Assembly: GCA_958427975.1 (NCBI GenBank)
Contig: CAUAEH010000039.1
Location: forward strand, 1-18,032
Origin: an uncultured Collinsella sp.
GTDB taxonomy: Bacteria > Actinomycetota > Coriobacteriia > Coriobacteriales > Coriobacteriaceae
DNA length: 18,032 bases
Direction: 5' to 3'
Positions 1 to 8,459 of the stretch are shown here, piece after piece; within the stretch, counting starts at the first letter, position 1; each line of letters opens with the position of its first letter. The translations under genes and the position numbers were made by a program. The notes beneath the pieces are model-generated. The model saw only the letters and a program-made list of their open reading frames with translations, was not told the DNA's origin and made no database searches.

Positions 1-598
1 GCTGGAGGGTGAACTTGCATTGCATTGGCTCGCCTTCTGCTTGTGGCTTTGCCTCATCGAAATCGAAGATCATGATGGCGCAGTTGGGGAGTTTTGTTGG
101 GAGCTTGAAGCCCTCTGGGGCTGCAGCCTTGATGAATTGGCGGCTGGCGCTGCCGTGACTTACTGCTAGGAGAGTTTCGATGCCCTCGGCGCCCATGAGA
201 TTGGTGAGGGTGTCTACCATGCGCTCTTGCAGTGCGCGGCTTCCTTCTCCTCCGAAGGGGACCAGGTCCTCGCCCGGATCCCAGACGTCGGTGGGCAGGG
301 CGTCGTGGGGGCCTTCTTCGAAGGAGCCGTAGCAGCGCTCGATGATGCCTTCGCAGGACTCGACTGCTGCGTCCGGGCCGAGGAGCTCGCATGCGACGAG
401 CTGAGCTGTGTCCATGGCTCGGCCTAAGGGTGATGAGGCCACTTTGTCGGGGACAACGTCGTGGGCTTTGAGCCATGCGGCTGCCATCCCGGCTTGCTGA
501 CGGCCCAAATCGGTGAGCGGTGAATCGCAGCGACCCTGGACGAGCTTTTTAACGTTGAATTCTGTCTGGCCGTGGCGGAGTAGATATAGACGCTTCAT
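1..598 (-). CDS. Histidine phosphatase family protein (phosphoglycerate mutase-like), 3' end off the window
   Basis: A reading frame open from an ATG at 598 to the window edge encodes 199 visible residues. The N-terminus carries the LRHGQTEFN signature, with Arg8 and the phospho-accepting His9. Arg60 lies in SSPLGRAMDTA, a likely acid Glu87 in IIERCYGSFEE, and the second catalytic His148 in VSHGS. This is the full catalytic set of the histidine phosphatase superfamily, so an active soluble cytoplasmic phosphatase is expected. The substrate (a sugar phosphate, a cobalamin-pathway phosphate or another small phosphoester) cannot be told. The family is usually 200-220 residues, so only a short tail should be missing. 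An AAGGGGAG ribosome binding site sits just upstream of the ATG. The gene follows the CDF transporter stop by 39 bp on the same strand and is probably co-transcribed with it. Confidence 0.9.
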   Translation of the reverse strand, partial: MKRLYLLRHGQTEFNVKKLVQGRCDSPLTDLGRQQAGMAAAWLKAHDVVPDKVASSPLGRAMDTAQLVACELLGPDAAVESCEGIIERCYGSFEEGPHDALPTDVWDPGEDLVPFGGEGSRALQERMVDTLTNLMGAEGIETLLAVSHGSASRQFIKAAAPEGFKLPTKLPNCAIMIFDFDEAKPQAEGEPMQCKFTLQ

Positions 599-637
599 GC
601 TCTCCCCTTCTGTATAACTTGCTTTGCCGGCGCAGCC

Positions 638-1792
638 CTACTCGTGGGTATGCCCAACGTAGTCTTCATCGATCGTGATCTTGGCAATCGACTTGGGGTA
701 TTCCGACTCGACCCGTTGTGCCAGCGCGTGTTTTACGTCTTCGGCACTCATCTGCAGATCCGAGGGGCGCACGCAGTCAAAAATCACGTTGGTGTGCGTA
801 GGGCCCGGCACACAGCGCAGGTCGTGAATCGAAAGGCGACTATCGATCTGTTGGGCCATGGCGTTAATGCGTAAACGCATGCTCGCCACCTTTGGATCGT
901 CGGTCACGATGGGATCGTAATGGAGCGTGACGATCATGCCGTCTTCGTTCCTAAACGACTGCTCGATGTTATCGAGCGTGTCGTGACTTTCCAGCGGGCT
1001 GGCTTCGGCTGCCATCTCGGCGTGAGCGCTTGCAAACTTCCTGCCCGGGCCGTAGTCATGAACCATCAAATCGTGAACGCCCAAAACGCCGGGGTAGCTC
1101 ATGATCTTGTCTCGAATGTGCTTGACCAGCTTAGGATCGGGCGTCTGGCCCAAAAGCGGGCTCACCGTATCTTGGATAAGCTCAAAGCCGCTCCAGCCAA
1201 TATAGGCGCCAACGGCAAGGCCGACCCAAGCGTCAAGGTTGATGCCCGTCACCTGCGAAACAATTGCGCACGCCAGCACGGCACCCGTGGCAAGAACATC
1301 GTTCTTGGAATCTTGCGCGGTCGCATGCAGCGTCTCGGACTCAATGCGATCGCCGAGCTTTTGGTTGAGGGCCGCCATCCACAGCTTAACAACCATCGAA
1401 AGCACGAGAACTGCCACCAGGGCAAGCGAGAACTCGACAGGTTCGGGGTGAATGACGCGCTCAACCGAGGACTTCACCAGCTCAACGCCAATCAGCAGCA
1501 CGAGCGCCGCCACGACCAGACCCGAGAGATACTCGTAGCGACCGTGGCCGTAAGGATGCTCGGGGTCGGCCGGCTTGCTCGCCAGCTTAAAGCCCAGCAC
1601 GCTCACGATATTCGAGCTTGCATCGGACAGGTTGTTCATGGCATCCGCCACAATCGAAACCGATCCCGACAGCACGCCAATTACGCCCTTCGCAGCGCAT
1701 AGTGCCACATTGGCGAGAATACACACCACGCCCGTCAACGTGCCCACGCGCGCACGGTCGCCCTGCGCACGCTTAACAATCCACTCGACCAT
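638..1792 (-). CDS. Cation diffusion facilitator (CDF) family metal efflux transporter, Mn2+-type site motifs
   Basis: The 384-residue protein has about six hydrophobic segments between residues 20 and 205, and the CDF landmark HPYGHGRYEYLSGL at 79-92. The TM2 site reads N53xxxD57 (with D50 nearby). The TM5 site reads D161xxxD165, where zinc exporters usually have HxxxD. DxxxD is the pattern associated with manganese CDFs such as MntE, so Mn2+ efflux is inferred. The cytoplasmic part is long: a first domain at about 222-298 with VHDLMVHDYGPG, then a second at about 303-384 opening with a similar IHDLRCVPGP. Typical CDFs are near 300 residues with one such domain. The ATG at 1792 is preceded by a purine-rich stretch but only a weak Shine-Dalgarno. 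It starts 151 bp after the preceding gene, beyond a terminator, so it should have its own promoter. Family call is firm; metal choice is inference. Confidence 0.93.
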   Translation of the reverse strand: MVEWIVKRAQGDRARVGTLTGVVCILANVALCAAKGVIGVLSGSVSIVADAMNNLSDASSNIVSVLGFKLASKPADPEHPYGHGRYEYLSGLVVAALVLLIGVELVKSSVERVIHPEPVEFSLALVAVLVLSMVVKLWMAALNQKLGDRIESETLHATAQDSKNDVLATGAVLACAIVSQVTGINLDAWVGLAVGAYIGWSGFELIQDTVSPLLGQTPDPKLVKHIRDKIMSYPGVLGVHDLMVHDYGPGRKFASAHAEMAAEASPLESHDTLDNIEQSFRNEDGMIVTLHYDPIVTDDPKVASMRLRINAMAQQIDSRLSIHDLRCVPGPTHTNVIFDCVRPSDLQMSAEDVKHALAQRVESEYPKSIAKITIDEDYVGHTHE

Positions 1793-1871
1793 CTACATCC
1801 GCCCCCACGGTACTACCTATATATCTATTGCTCAAACGGATTGTAGTGTAGCCACTTTGTCCCCCAGATAC

Positions 1872-1905
1872 AAAAAAGGCCGCAACCCACACGGGCCACG
1901 GCCTT
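1872..1905 (-). terminator. Rho-independent terminator ending the fatty-acid/EIIC operon
   Basis: On the minus strand, AAGGCCG (1905-1899) pairs perfectly with CGGCCTT (1882-1876). The loop can itself form a short CCC/GGG stem, and a run of T residues follows (six A's at 1872-1877 on the plus strand). It lies 39 bp beyond the stop of the EIIC-like gene, and no comparable hairpin is seen between that gene and accDA. Confidence 0.8.
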
Positions 1906-1943
1906 GGAATATGGCAAAGGAATCGTCCTTGTGTCGCACAGGT

Positions 1944-3158
1944 TTACGCGCTTACTTCGGCCACGCTCTTCGAGGTTTCGGGTGAATCGGCTCCGTCCCC
2001 CGTCGTCTGTCCCTTCGCCGGCACCACGCCAAAGCAGTAGCTCAGCGCCGCAGACACCGCAAATGCCACACCGCCGGCAGCGCAGCACCACAGCAGGTTC
2101 GAGATGCCGCCCGTGGCAAAGCCAATGACCATAAGGACATTCGTCATGCCGATGGTATAGGCCGTAACGTGGCCCACGGCCGCAACAAGGCCTCCGACGG
2201 CGCCGCCAATGGCCATGCACGTCAGGCACCTGCCATATTTAAAGCCGCAACCGTACAGCGCCGGCTCGCTTACGCCGCCAAGAACACCCGAGATTGAATA
2301 GCCCAGCATGAGCGCCTTCTCGTCCTTATCCGCAACGCGAAGCGACGCGCCAAAGGGCATGCCCCAAACGGCGAACGTTGCCATCGTCGCGGCGATCAGG
2401 ATGCACGAATCCGTTCCCACACTCATAAACTGCGCATAGGCGAGCGATAGGACAACGTTGCTGACGCCGGCGATCTTTAGGAACTCCCAGCCCGCAGCAA
2501 GCCCCATGAGCGTGAGCAGCGACACGATGCCACCGGAATTGCCAAGCATAAACATAAGCTGGCCCAACAGCATGCCCAGATAGCTGCCCGCCGGTGCCGT
2601 AATACACAGCGAAACCGGAACCATGACAAGCATGGTCGCAAACGGAACAAACGAAAACGCCACGGCCCTAGGGATAACGCGCTGAAAGAAACACTCCACT
2701 CGCCATAGCACAGGCACCGAAAGGAGAACTGGAATAACAGTCGTCGTGTAATCGTTGACCGGCGCGGGAAGCAGACCATACACGGAAGTCATCGATGCCC
2801 CCGTCGTCGATGCGGCATCGACGAGCTTGAGCAGATCGGGCGCAATCAATACGCCGCCCAGCATCATACCCAGCTGCTCCGAGCAACCGAGCTGGCGGGC
2901 GGCCGCCCAACCAAGATAGATGGGCAAAAAGTAGTAGCCGGCGTTATAGAGCCAACTGTAGAACAGGCGATAGATTTCGGAATCGGCAGACCACAGGCCC
3001 AGCATGCCTTCGCCCATAATGACGGCGACGGTGCGGAACAACGCCGCGCAGACAATAAACGGCAGCGCCGACATCATGCTTTTGGACAGATAATCGACCA
3101 CGGCCATGGCGTTTGATGAAACCGACGTTGTAAACGAGGTGTTAGAAACTTGTAGCAT
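1944..3158 (-). CDS. PTS EIIC-like membrane permease (glucose/beta-glucoside superfamily), without EIIB or EIIA domain
   Basis: The 404-residue protein has roughly ten hydrophobic segments and resembles the IIC part of BglF-type permeases: DYTTTVIPVLLSV at 136-148, FFQRVIPRAVAFSFVPF at 157-173 and the signature GGVSEPALYG at 294-303, matching the family's GITEPAIYG with Glu298. No IIB (phospho-Cys) or IIA (phospho-His) domain is fused; the C-terminus ends in a short hydrophilic tail. Where I expect the GLH histidine, the protein reads GVSN (Ser233). The ATG at 3158 has GGGAAAGG six bases upstream; an in-frame ATG at 3182 with AAAGGGA is the alternative start, giving 412 residues. The gene begins 40 bp after the accDA stop with no terminator between, so it is probably the last gene of the FAS operon. 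Superfamily call is good; substrate and PTS dependence are unknown. Confidence 0.82.
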   Translation of the reverse strand: MLQVSNTSFTTSVSSNAMAVVDYLSKSMMSALPFIVCAALFRTVAVIMGEGMLGLWSADSEIYRLFYSWLYNAGYYFLPIYLGWAAARQLGCSEQLGMMLGGVLIAPDLLKLVDAASTTGASMTSVYGLLPAPVNDYTTTVIPVLLSVPVLWRVECFFQRVIPRAVAFSFVPFATMLVMVPVSLCITAPAGSYLGMLLGQLMFMLGNSGGIVSLLTLMGLAAGWEFLKIAGVSNVVLSLAYAQFMSVGTDSCILIAATMATFAVWGMPFGASLRVADKDEKALMLGYSISGVLGGVSEPALYGCGFKYGRCLTCMAIGGAVGGLVAAVGHVTAYTIGMTNVLMVIGFATGGISNLLWCCAAGGVAFAVSAALSYCFGVVPAKGQTTGDGADSPETSKSVAEVSA

Positions 3159-3198
3159 GGAACGCCTTTCCCAATATGACATGCGGGCTGTCCCTTTG

Positions 3199-4923
3199 TC
3201 ACATCGTGCGGTACTGACCGATTGCGCGGTACTTTTCGTAGCGGAGGTTTGTGAGGGTCGCGTCGTCGAGCTGCCCAAGCGCATCGAAGGCATCAAATGC
3301 CGAGGACATGACGGCACCGGCGATCTCCTCATGCGACAGGCCCTTATCGTCAACAATGCCGTCAATGATGCCGAGCGCCAGCAGATCGGGGGCCGTGAGT
3401 TTAAGCGCCTCGGCGGCCTCATTCGCGCGCTCGGTATCCTTCCACAGGATCGACGCACAGGCCTCGGGGCTCACGACCGAATAGGCCGAGCTCGAGAGCA
3501 TCAGGATGCGGTCGGCCACGGACAGCGCCAGCGCGCCACCAGAGCCGCCCTCACCTGTCACCACCGAGACAATCGGCGTCTTAAGGCCGCTCATCTCCAT
3601 GAGGTTCTGGGCAATCGCCTCACCCTGGCCGCGTTCCTCGGCACCGATGCCGCAAAACGCGCCCGAAGTATCGACCAGGCACAGAACCGGTCGACCAAAC
3701 TTTTCGGCCTGGCGCATCAGGCGACGCGCTTTGCGGTAGCCCTCGGGATGTGCCATACCAAAGTTGCGACGCATGCGCTCTTTGGTCGTGGTGCCGCGCT
3801 CGATGGCGATGACCGTTACGGGGCGTCCGTCTTTCCAGCCAATGCCAGCCACCACAGCAGCGTCGTCGCCAAAGTAGCGGTCGCCGTGCAGCTCCACAAA
3901 TCCATCCAGGCCCAGCGAGATCATCTCGCCTGCCGTGGCGCGATCTGCCGAGCGGGTCTGCTTGACAATCTCGAGCGCGGTTTTTGGTGCGGCCGAGCGC
4001 TTGAACAAGTGTCCCAGCTTTTTGCCACGGCGACTCGTATGCACGATCTCATGCGGTGCCCCCAGGCCGGGCGCGTGCCCTTCGTGCAGCGTCAGCAGCT
4101 CGCCTACCGTGAGCGCAATCTCGCCACGCGGAACAACGGCATCGCAAAAGCCGTGCTCCAGCAAAAACTCGGAGCGCTGGAATCCCTTGGGCAGGCGCTT
4201 GTGCATGTTCTGCTCGATCACGCGCGGGCCGGCAAATGCCGTCAGGGCATCGGGCTCGGCCAGGATAATATCGCCCTCCATGGCAAAGCTCGCGGTTACG
4301 CCTCCGGTCGTGGGGTCAGTGAGCACCGTGATATACAGGCCGCCCGCCTCGCTATGGCGCCTAACCGCCGCAGAAATCTTGGCCATCTGCATGAGCGAGG
4401 TCACGCCCTCCTGCATGCGGGCGCCACCCGATACGGTAAAGCCAACGACCGGCAGTCCCAGCTCGGTCGCACGCTCAAATGTGCGGCAGATCTTCTCGCC
4501 CACCACGGAACCCATCGAGCCCATCATAAAGTTGGCGTCCATAAAGAAGAGCGCCGTATCGCAACCGCAGATTTTGCCCTTGCCGCACACAACGGCATCG
4601 CGCTCGCCCGAACGTTCGCTCACGCTCTTGAGCTTGTCGGCATAGCCGGGAAACGAAAGGAAGTCCTCCGGCGCCAGACTGGCATCCCATTCCTCAAACG
4701 TGCCCTCGTCAATCGTCATGCGCATGCGGTCGCGCCCGCTCACGCGAAAGTGTTTGCCGCAACGAGGGCAGACCTCGAGGTTGTCGTGCAGGCGCGCCTC
4801 ATCGATCACGCGGCGGCACTCCGGGCACTTGATAAACACGTGGCGCGCGGGAAACTCGGCGCACGACTCGGTCATCGGTCCCTCGAGGACGTTGACCGTC
4901 TTCGCTTTTCTATTCATCAGCAT
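3199..4923 (-). CDS. accDA: Acetyl-CoA carboxylase carboxyltransferase, fused beta (AccD) and alpha (AccA) subunits
   Basis: One 574-residue polypeptide carries both carboxyltransferase subunits, which transfer CO2 from carboxybiotin on AccB to acetyl-CoA to make malonyl-CoA. The AccD half (about 1-285) starts with a zinc ribbon, Cys33-x2-Cys36-x15-Cys52-x2-Cys55, and contains SGGARMQEGVTSLMQMAK and the DPTTGGVTASFA segment. The AccA half (about 300-574) contains ELHGDRYFGDDAAVV, RNFGMAHPEGYRKA, LVDTSGAFCGIGAEERGQ and GEGGSGGALALSVAD. Most bacteria encode the two as separate proteins. I see no stop, frameshift or internal start signal at the junction. The ATG at 4923 overlaps the accC stop by 14 nt, with GGGG seven bases upstream; an ATG two codons later is possible. 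The coupling suggests balanced synthesis with AccC. Confidence 0.95.
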   Translation of the reverse strand: MLMNRKAKTVNVLEGPMTESCAEFPARHVFIKCPECRRVIDEARLHDNLEVCPRCGKHFRVSGRDRMRMTIDEGTFEEWDASLAPEDFLSFPGYADKLKSVSERSGERDAVVCGKGKICGCDTALFFMDANFMMGSMGSVVGEKICRTFERATELGLPVVGFTVSGGARMQEGVTSLMQMAKISAAVRRHSEAGGLYITVLTDPTTGGVTASFAMEGDIILAEPDALTAFAGPRVIEQNMHKRLPKGFQRSEFLLEHGFCDAVVPRGEIALTVGELLTLHEGHAPGLGAPHEIVHTSRRGKKLGHLFKRSAAPKTALEIVKQTRSADRATAGEMISLGLDGFVELHGDRYFGDDAAVVAGIGWKDGRPVTVIAIERGTTTKERMRRNFGMAHPEGYRKARRLMRQAEKFGRPVLCLVDTSGAFCGIGAEERGQGEAIAQNLMEMSGLKTPIVSVVTGEGGSGGALALSVADRILMLSSSAYSVVSPEACASILWKDTERANEAAEALKLTAPDLLALGIIDGIVDDKGLSHEEIAGAVMSSAFDAFDALGQLDDATLTNLRYEKYRAIGQYRTM

Positions 4924-6253
4924 AGAGATGCCCCATTAGATCGGTGTGATACATGCCCGACAAGAACTCGTCGTTTGCCAGCACGTCGAGCTGAAGCTCG
5001 CTGTTTTCGCTCACGCCCTCAATCACGAGCTCGCCCAGGGCCGAGCGCATCTTGCGAATGGCGCCGTCACGCGTGGGCGCACACACGATGAGCTTGCCGA
5101 GCATGGAGTCGTAGTACGGCGGAACTTTCGCACCGGCAAACATGGCGGAATCCCAGCGCACGCGCGGACCACCCGGCACACGCAACGCGGTGACCGTTCC
5201 GCATGACGGCAGAAAGTCTGGTGTTTCGGCATTGATGCGGCACTCCATGGCGTGGTTGTGGACCGGCATGTCCTCTTGCTCAAAGGGCAGAGGCTGGCCG
5301 GCTGCCACGCGCAGCTGCCACTTGACCAAGTCGGTATCGGTCACAAACTCCGTAACCGGATGCTCCACCTGCAAGCGCGTGTTCATTTCCATAAAGTAGA
5401 AATTGCCGTCGTCCGAGTACAAAAACTCGATGGTGCCGGCTCCCTCGTAGCCGACGGCACGAGCCAGGTCGCGTGCCGCCTTGTGCATGCGAACACGAAT
5501 GTCGTCGTGTCCGTCGAGGCACGGCGCGGGGCTCTCCTCGATTAGCTTTTGGTTGCGGCGCTGCACCGAGCACTCGCGCTCGCCGAGCGAAAACACATGG
5601 CCCTGCTTATCGGCCATAATCTGCACCTCGACATGGTGCGCCGGCGCAACGAACTTCTCCATGTAGCACTCGCCGTCGCCAAAAACGGCCTCGCCCTCGG
5701 CACGCGCCTCGATAAACGCCTTTGCCGCATCTTCCACGCGCTCGACCTTACGAATGCCGCGGCCGCCACCGCCGGCACGCGCCTTAATAAGCACGGGGCA
5801 GCCAATGCGCTCGGCCTCGGCCGTCGCCTCCTCGGGACTTTTGAGCAGATCGCAACCCGGCACGATGGGCACGCCCGCCGCAGCAGCCGTTCGACGTGCG
5901 GCGTCCTTGTCGCCCATGTTGTCGATGACCTCGGCCGAGGGACCAACAAACGCCAGACCGTACTTGTCGCAGTCGCGCACGAAGCTCGCCTTCTCGGAAA
6001 AGAAACCGTAGCCGGGATGAATTGCCTTAGCTCCCGACTTCACGGCACAGGTGAGCACGGCATCGTCGTTGAGGTAGCTCTCGGCAAGACGCGGGCCGCC
6101 GATGCAATACGCCTCGTCGGCAAGCTGCACGTGTAGCGCGTCCGCATCGGCCGTGGAATAAACGGCGACGGTCTTGATGCCCATATCGCGGCACGCGCGG
6201 ATAACACGCACCGCGACTTCTCCGCGGTTGGCGATGAGCACTTTGTCGAACAT
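4910..6253 (-). CDS. accC: Acetyl-CoA carboxylase, biotin carboxylase subunit
   Basis: The 447-residue protein is the ATP-grasp enzyme that carboxylates the biotin of AccB. It opens with the classic MFDKVLIANRGEVAVRVIRA. The glycine-rich ATP loop GGGGRGIRKV is at 161-170, KLIEESPAP is at 236-244, and the metal/catalytic segment EMNTRLQVEHPVTE is at 289-302 with Glu289 and Arg293. AMECRINAE at 335-343 places Arg339 where E. coli has Arg338. Length matches the family (about 450). The frame extends upstream of 6253, but AAGGAAGG just before this ATG and the conserved N-terminus fix the start. It begins 10 bp after fabZ and its end overlaps accDA by 14 nt. It is a plain AccC, with no fused biotin-carrier domain. 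Confidence 0.97.
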   Translation of the reverse strand: MFDKVLIANRGEVAVRVIRACRDMGIKTVAVYSTADADALHVQLADEAYCIGGPRLAESYLNDDAVLTCAVKSGAKAIHPGYGFFSEKASFVRDCDKYGLAFVGPSAEVIDNMGDKDAARRTAAAAGVPIVPGCDLLKSPEEATAEAERIGCPVLIKARAGGGGRGIRKVERVEDAAKAFIEARAEGEAVFGDGECYMEKFVAPAHHVEVQIMADKQGHVFSLGERECSVQRRNQKLIEESPAPCLDGHDDIRVRMHKAARDLARAVGYEGAGTIEFLYSDDGNFYFMEMNTRLQVEHPVTEFVTDTDLVKWQLRVAAGQPLPFEQEDMPVHNHAMECRINAETPDFLPSCGTVTALRVPGGPRVRWDSAMFAGAKVPPYYDSMLGKLIVCAPTRDGAIRKMRSALGELVIEGVSENSELQLDVLANDEFLSGMYHTDLMGHLYADE

Positions 6254-6263
6254 GAAGCCTTCC

Positions 6264-6686
6264 TTAACTTTCGTGCATGAGTGCAAAAGACATGTCGGCG
6301 CGGCAACAGACCTCACCGTTGACGCTTGCAGTACCCGTCGCAAAGCGGAACGGCCCGCGCGCACGCGTGATGGAGCACACCAGATCCACCGTGTCGCCCG
6401 GGCGCACCGGACGCTTAAAGCGCACCTTGTCCAGACTCGTGTAGAACGGCGTCGCGCCGCGCGCCTCCTCATCGCCCATCAGCAACACGCAGCAGTTTTG
6501 GGCGAGCATCTCGCACTGGATCACGCCGGGGACCACCGGGTTTCCCGGAAAATGCCCCTGCAAAAAGTATTCGTCGCCCGTAATCGTGATCTTGCCGTGG
6601 GCCTCGTCGCCCACCAGCTCGGCTTCGTCGAGCAAAAGCATCGGCTCGCGATGCGGTAACAGCTTCTTGAGCTCTTCTTTGTTCAT
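6264..6686 (-). CDS. fabZ: 3-hydroxyacyl-ACP dehydratase
   Basis: This 140-residue hot-dog-fold protein removes water from 3-hydroxyacyl-ACP to give trans-2-enoyl-ACP in each elongation cycle. It begins near the family's LLPHREPMLLLDE motif. The active-site helix GHFPGNPVVPGVIQCEMLAQ at 44-63 supplies His45 and Glu59. I chose the ATG at 6686 because AGGTG lies eight bases upstream; an in-frame GTG at 6695, directly abutting the accB stop, would add three residues but lacks a spaced ribosome binding site. It sits 9 bp after accB and 10 bp before accC. It has the Glu of FabZ rather than the Asp of FabA, so isomerase activity for unsaturated fatty acids is not expected from sequence alone. Confidence 0.96.
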   Translation of the reverse strand: MNKEELKKLLPHREPMLLLDEAELVGDEAHGKITITGDEYFLQGHFPGNPVVPGVIQCEMLAQNCCVLLMGDEEARGATPFYTSLDKVRFKRPVRPGDTVDLVCSITRARGPFRFATGTASVNGEVCCRADMSFALMHES

Positions 6687-6695
6687 GGATATCAC

Positions 6696-7169
6696 CTATC
6701 CGATCCTCATGAGGCAGCTGCCGAACTCCACGAGGTCGCCGTCGGCCACGCAGATCTCGAGCACCTCGCCATCCGCCTCTGCCGTCACCTCGTTGAGAAC
6801 CTTCATGGCCTCGATGATGCAAAGGGTCTCGCCAGCCTTGACCTTGGAGCCCACGTGCACAAACGGTTCGTCGCCCGGCGCCGGGGCAGCATAGAAAACG
6901 CCGACCATGGGAGCGGTCACCTCGGCGCCCTTGGACTCCGGTGCGGCGGCAGGTGTCTGCGCGGCGGGCTCCGGTGCGGCAGGCGCGACTGTGGGAGCTG
7001 CAACCGGAGCGGCCATAGCGCTCGGCATGGGCATGGGCACGGCAACCGGCTGTGCGGCGCTCGCGCGCTCGAGTTCGACCGCGGTGCCATCGGGCTCCTC
7101 AACGCGCACGCGCGTGAGGCCGCGGTCCTCCATAACATCGGCTATCTCGGCAAGTCTTTTGGAATCCAT
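6696..7169 (-). CDS. accB: Acetyl-CoA carboxylase, biotin carboxyl carrier protein
   Basis: The 157-residue protein carries the biotin that shuttles CO2 between AccC and AccDA. The C-terminal biotinyl domain (about 84-157) contains IIEAMKVLNEV with the acceptor Lys123, and the thumb-like segment with APAPGDEPFVHVG that is typical of AccB. The N-terminal 35 residues form a short helical region. Between them lies a flexible Ala/Pro-rich linker (about 37-78). An AGGAG ribosome binding site lies inside the end of fabF; only 3 bp separate the two genes, so translation is probably coupled. The modifying enzyme BirA is encoded divergently at 12550-13326, in the same cluster as its substrate. Confidence 0.97.
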   Translation of the reverse strand: MDSKRLAEIADVMEDRGLTRVRVEEPDGTAVELERASAAQPVAVPMPMPSAMAAPVAAPTVAPAAPEPAAQTPAAAPESKGAEVTAPMVGVFYAAPAPGDEPFVHVGSKVKAGETLCIIEAMKVLNEVTAEADGEVLEICVADGDLVEFGSCLMRIG

Positions 7170-7172
7170 GCT

Positions 7173-8420
7173 CTAGCTCCTCGTATATCTACGCAGCGCG
7201 ATGGCGGCGTTGTGCCCGCCAAAGCCTAGGTTGGTCGAAAGCGCCCAGGTAAGGTCGGCGCGAACTGCGCGATTGGGCGTGTAGTCAAGATCGCAGGCGG
7301 GATCGGGCGTGCGGTAGTTAATGGTCGGCGGCACCACGCCCTGCTCGAGCGCCATGGCGCAGGCCATGACCTCGATGGCGCCCGTGGCACCGATCATGTG
7401 GCCGGTCATCGACTTAGTCGACGAGACGTGCGCGGCGCGCGCCGCGTCCTCGCCGAGCGCACGCTTAATGCCCGCCGTCTCGGACGAATCGTTGAGCTTG
7501 GTCGATGTGCCGTGAGCATTGATGTAGAGACCCTCGGAAGGCCTGACGTCGCCCTCGGTCACCGCCAGCGATATCGCGCGGGCAATGCCGGCAGCCTCGG
7601 GATCAGGGCTCGTGATGTGATAGGCATCATCGGTGTTGCCGTAGCCCACGACCTCGGCATAAATGTGCGCACCGCGCGCCTGCGCATGTTCCATGCTCTC
7701 GAGCACGAGCACGCAGGCGCCCTCGCCCATCACAAAGCCATCGCGGTCTGCATCGAACGGGCGGCAAGCCGTCGCGGGATCAGGGTTGGTGGTCAATGCG
7801 CGGCAGGACGTAAAGCCCGCAACGGCATCGGGGATAATTGCAGCCTCGGCGCCGCCCGCGAGGATCGCGTCGGCATAGCCGTGCTTGATGGCGCGGAACG
7901 CCTCGCCCACCGCATGGGCCGAGGTTGCGCACGCGGTCACCACGGGCAGGGTCGGGCCCTTTGCCTTGTGGCGGATTGCGATATTGCCCGATGCCATGTT
8001 GGGGATCATCATCGCGATCATATAGGGCGATGCGCGGCGGGGCCCACGTTCGGCAATCGTGTGGACGTTGTCGACGAGTGTCTGCATGCCGCCCACGCCC
8101 GAGCCCACGTAGACGCCCAGGCGCTCGCGATCGATGGCGCCTTCGACATCAAAGCCCGCATCGTGCATGGCTTCGTCCGAAGCCGCCATCGCAAACTGAA
8201 CGCATGGGTCGAGATGCTTGGCGTCACGCTTGCCAAAGTACTCGTTGCCGTCAAAGCCCTTGACCTCGGCTGCCACCTTGACGGCAAACGCATCGGTATC
8301 GAAGTGCGTGATCGGGCCGATGCCGCACGTGCCGGCGCACATGGCCGCCCAGGTGGCAAGCGCGGTGTTGCCGAGCGGCGACACGGCACCGATACCGGTG
8401 ATTGCAACTCTCTGTTCCAT
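7173..8420 (-). CDS. fabF: 3-oxoacyl-ACP synthase II
   Basis: The 415-residue condensing enzyme extends acyl-ACP with malonyl-ACP. The Cys-His-His triad is visible: Cys164 in VVTACATSAHAVGEA, His303 in NAHGTSTKLND and His341 in SMTGHMIGATGA, with Lys336 in SSTKS. The glycine-rich end NLGFGGHNAAI is also conserved. Two adjacent ATGs occur at 8423 and 8420. I chose the second because AGGAG is then six bases upstream rather than three; the difference is one residue. A further upstream TTG at 8438 is unlikely. The gene starts 39 bp after fabG and ends 3 bp before accB. The His-His pair separates it from the Cys-His-Asn FabH type. Confidence 0.96.
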   Translation of the reverse strand: MEQRVAITGIGAVSPLGNTALATWAAMCAGTCGIGPITHFDTDAFAVKVAAEVKGFDGNEYFGKRDAKHLDPCVQFAMAASDEAMHDAGFDVEGAIDRERLGVYVGSGVGGMQTLVDNVHTIAERGPRRASPYMIAMMIPNMASGNIAIRHKAKGPTLPVVTACATSAHAVGEAFRAIKHGYADAILAGGAEAAIIPDAVAGFTSCRALTTNPDPATACRPFDADRDGFVMGEGACVLVLESMEHAQARGAHIYAEVVGYGNTDDAYHITSPDPEAAGIARAISLAVTEGDVRPSEGLYINAHGTSTKLNDSSETAGIKRALGEDAARAAHVSSTKSMTGHMIGATGAIEVMACAMALEQGVVPPTINYRTPDPACDLDYTPNRAVRADLTWALSTNLGFGGHNAAIALRRYTRS

Positions 8421-8459
8421 CATGGTCTCCTCATCCAAGCCGTTCTTCGGCCCTGGTTT

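Noticed and set aside
3159..3458. A 100-residue upstream extension of the EIIC-like gene
   Set aside because: It overlaps the 3' end of accDA in another frame and is Arg/Ser/Pro-rich; the membrane protein proper begins at 3158 (or 3182) next to a ribosome binding site.
3106..5091. A 661-codon open frame on the plus strand opposite accDA
   Set aside because: It is antisense to a well-supported gene, has a His/Arg/Ala-rich product with no motif, and arises from high-GC codon bias.
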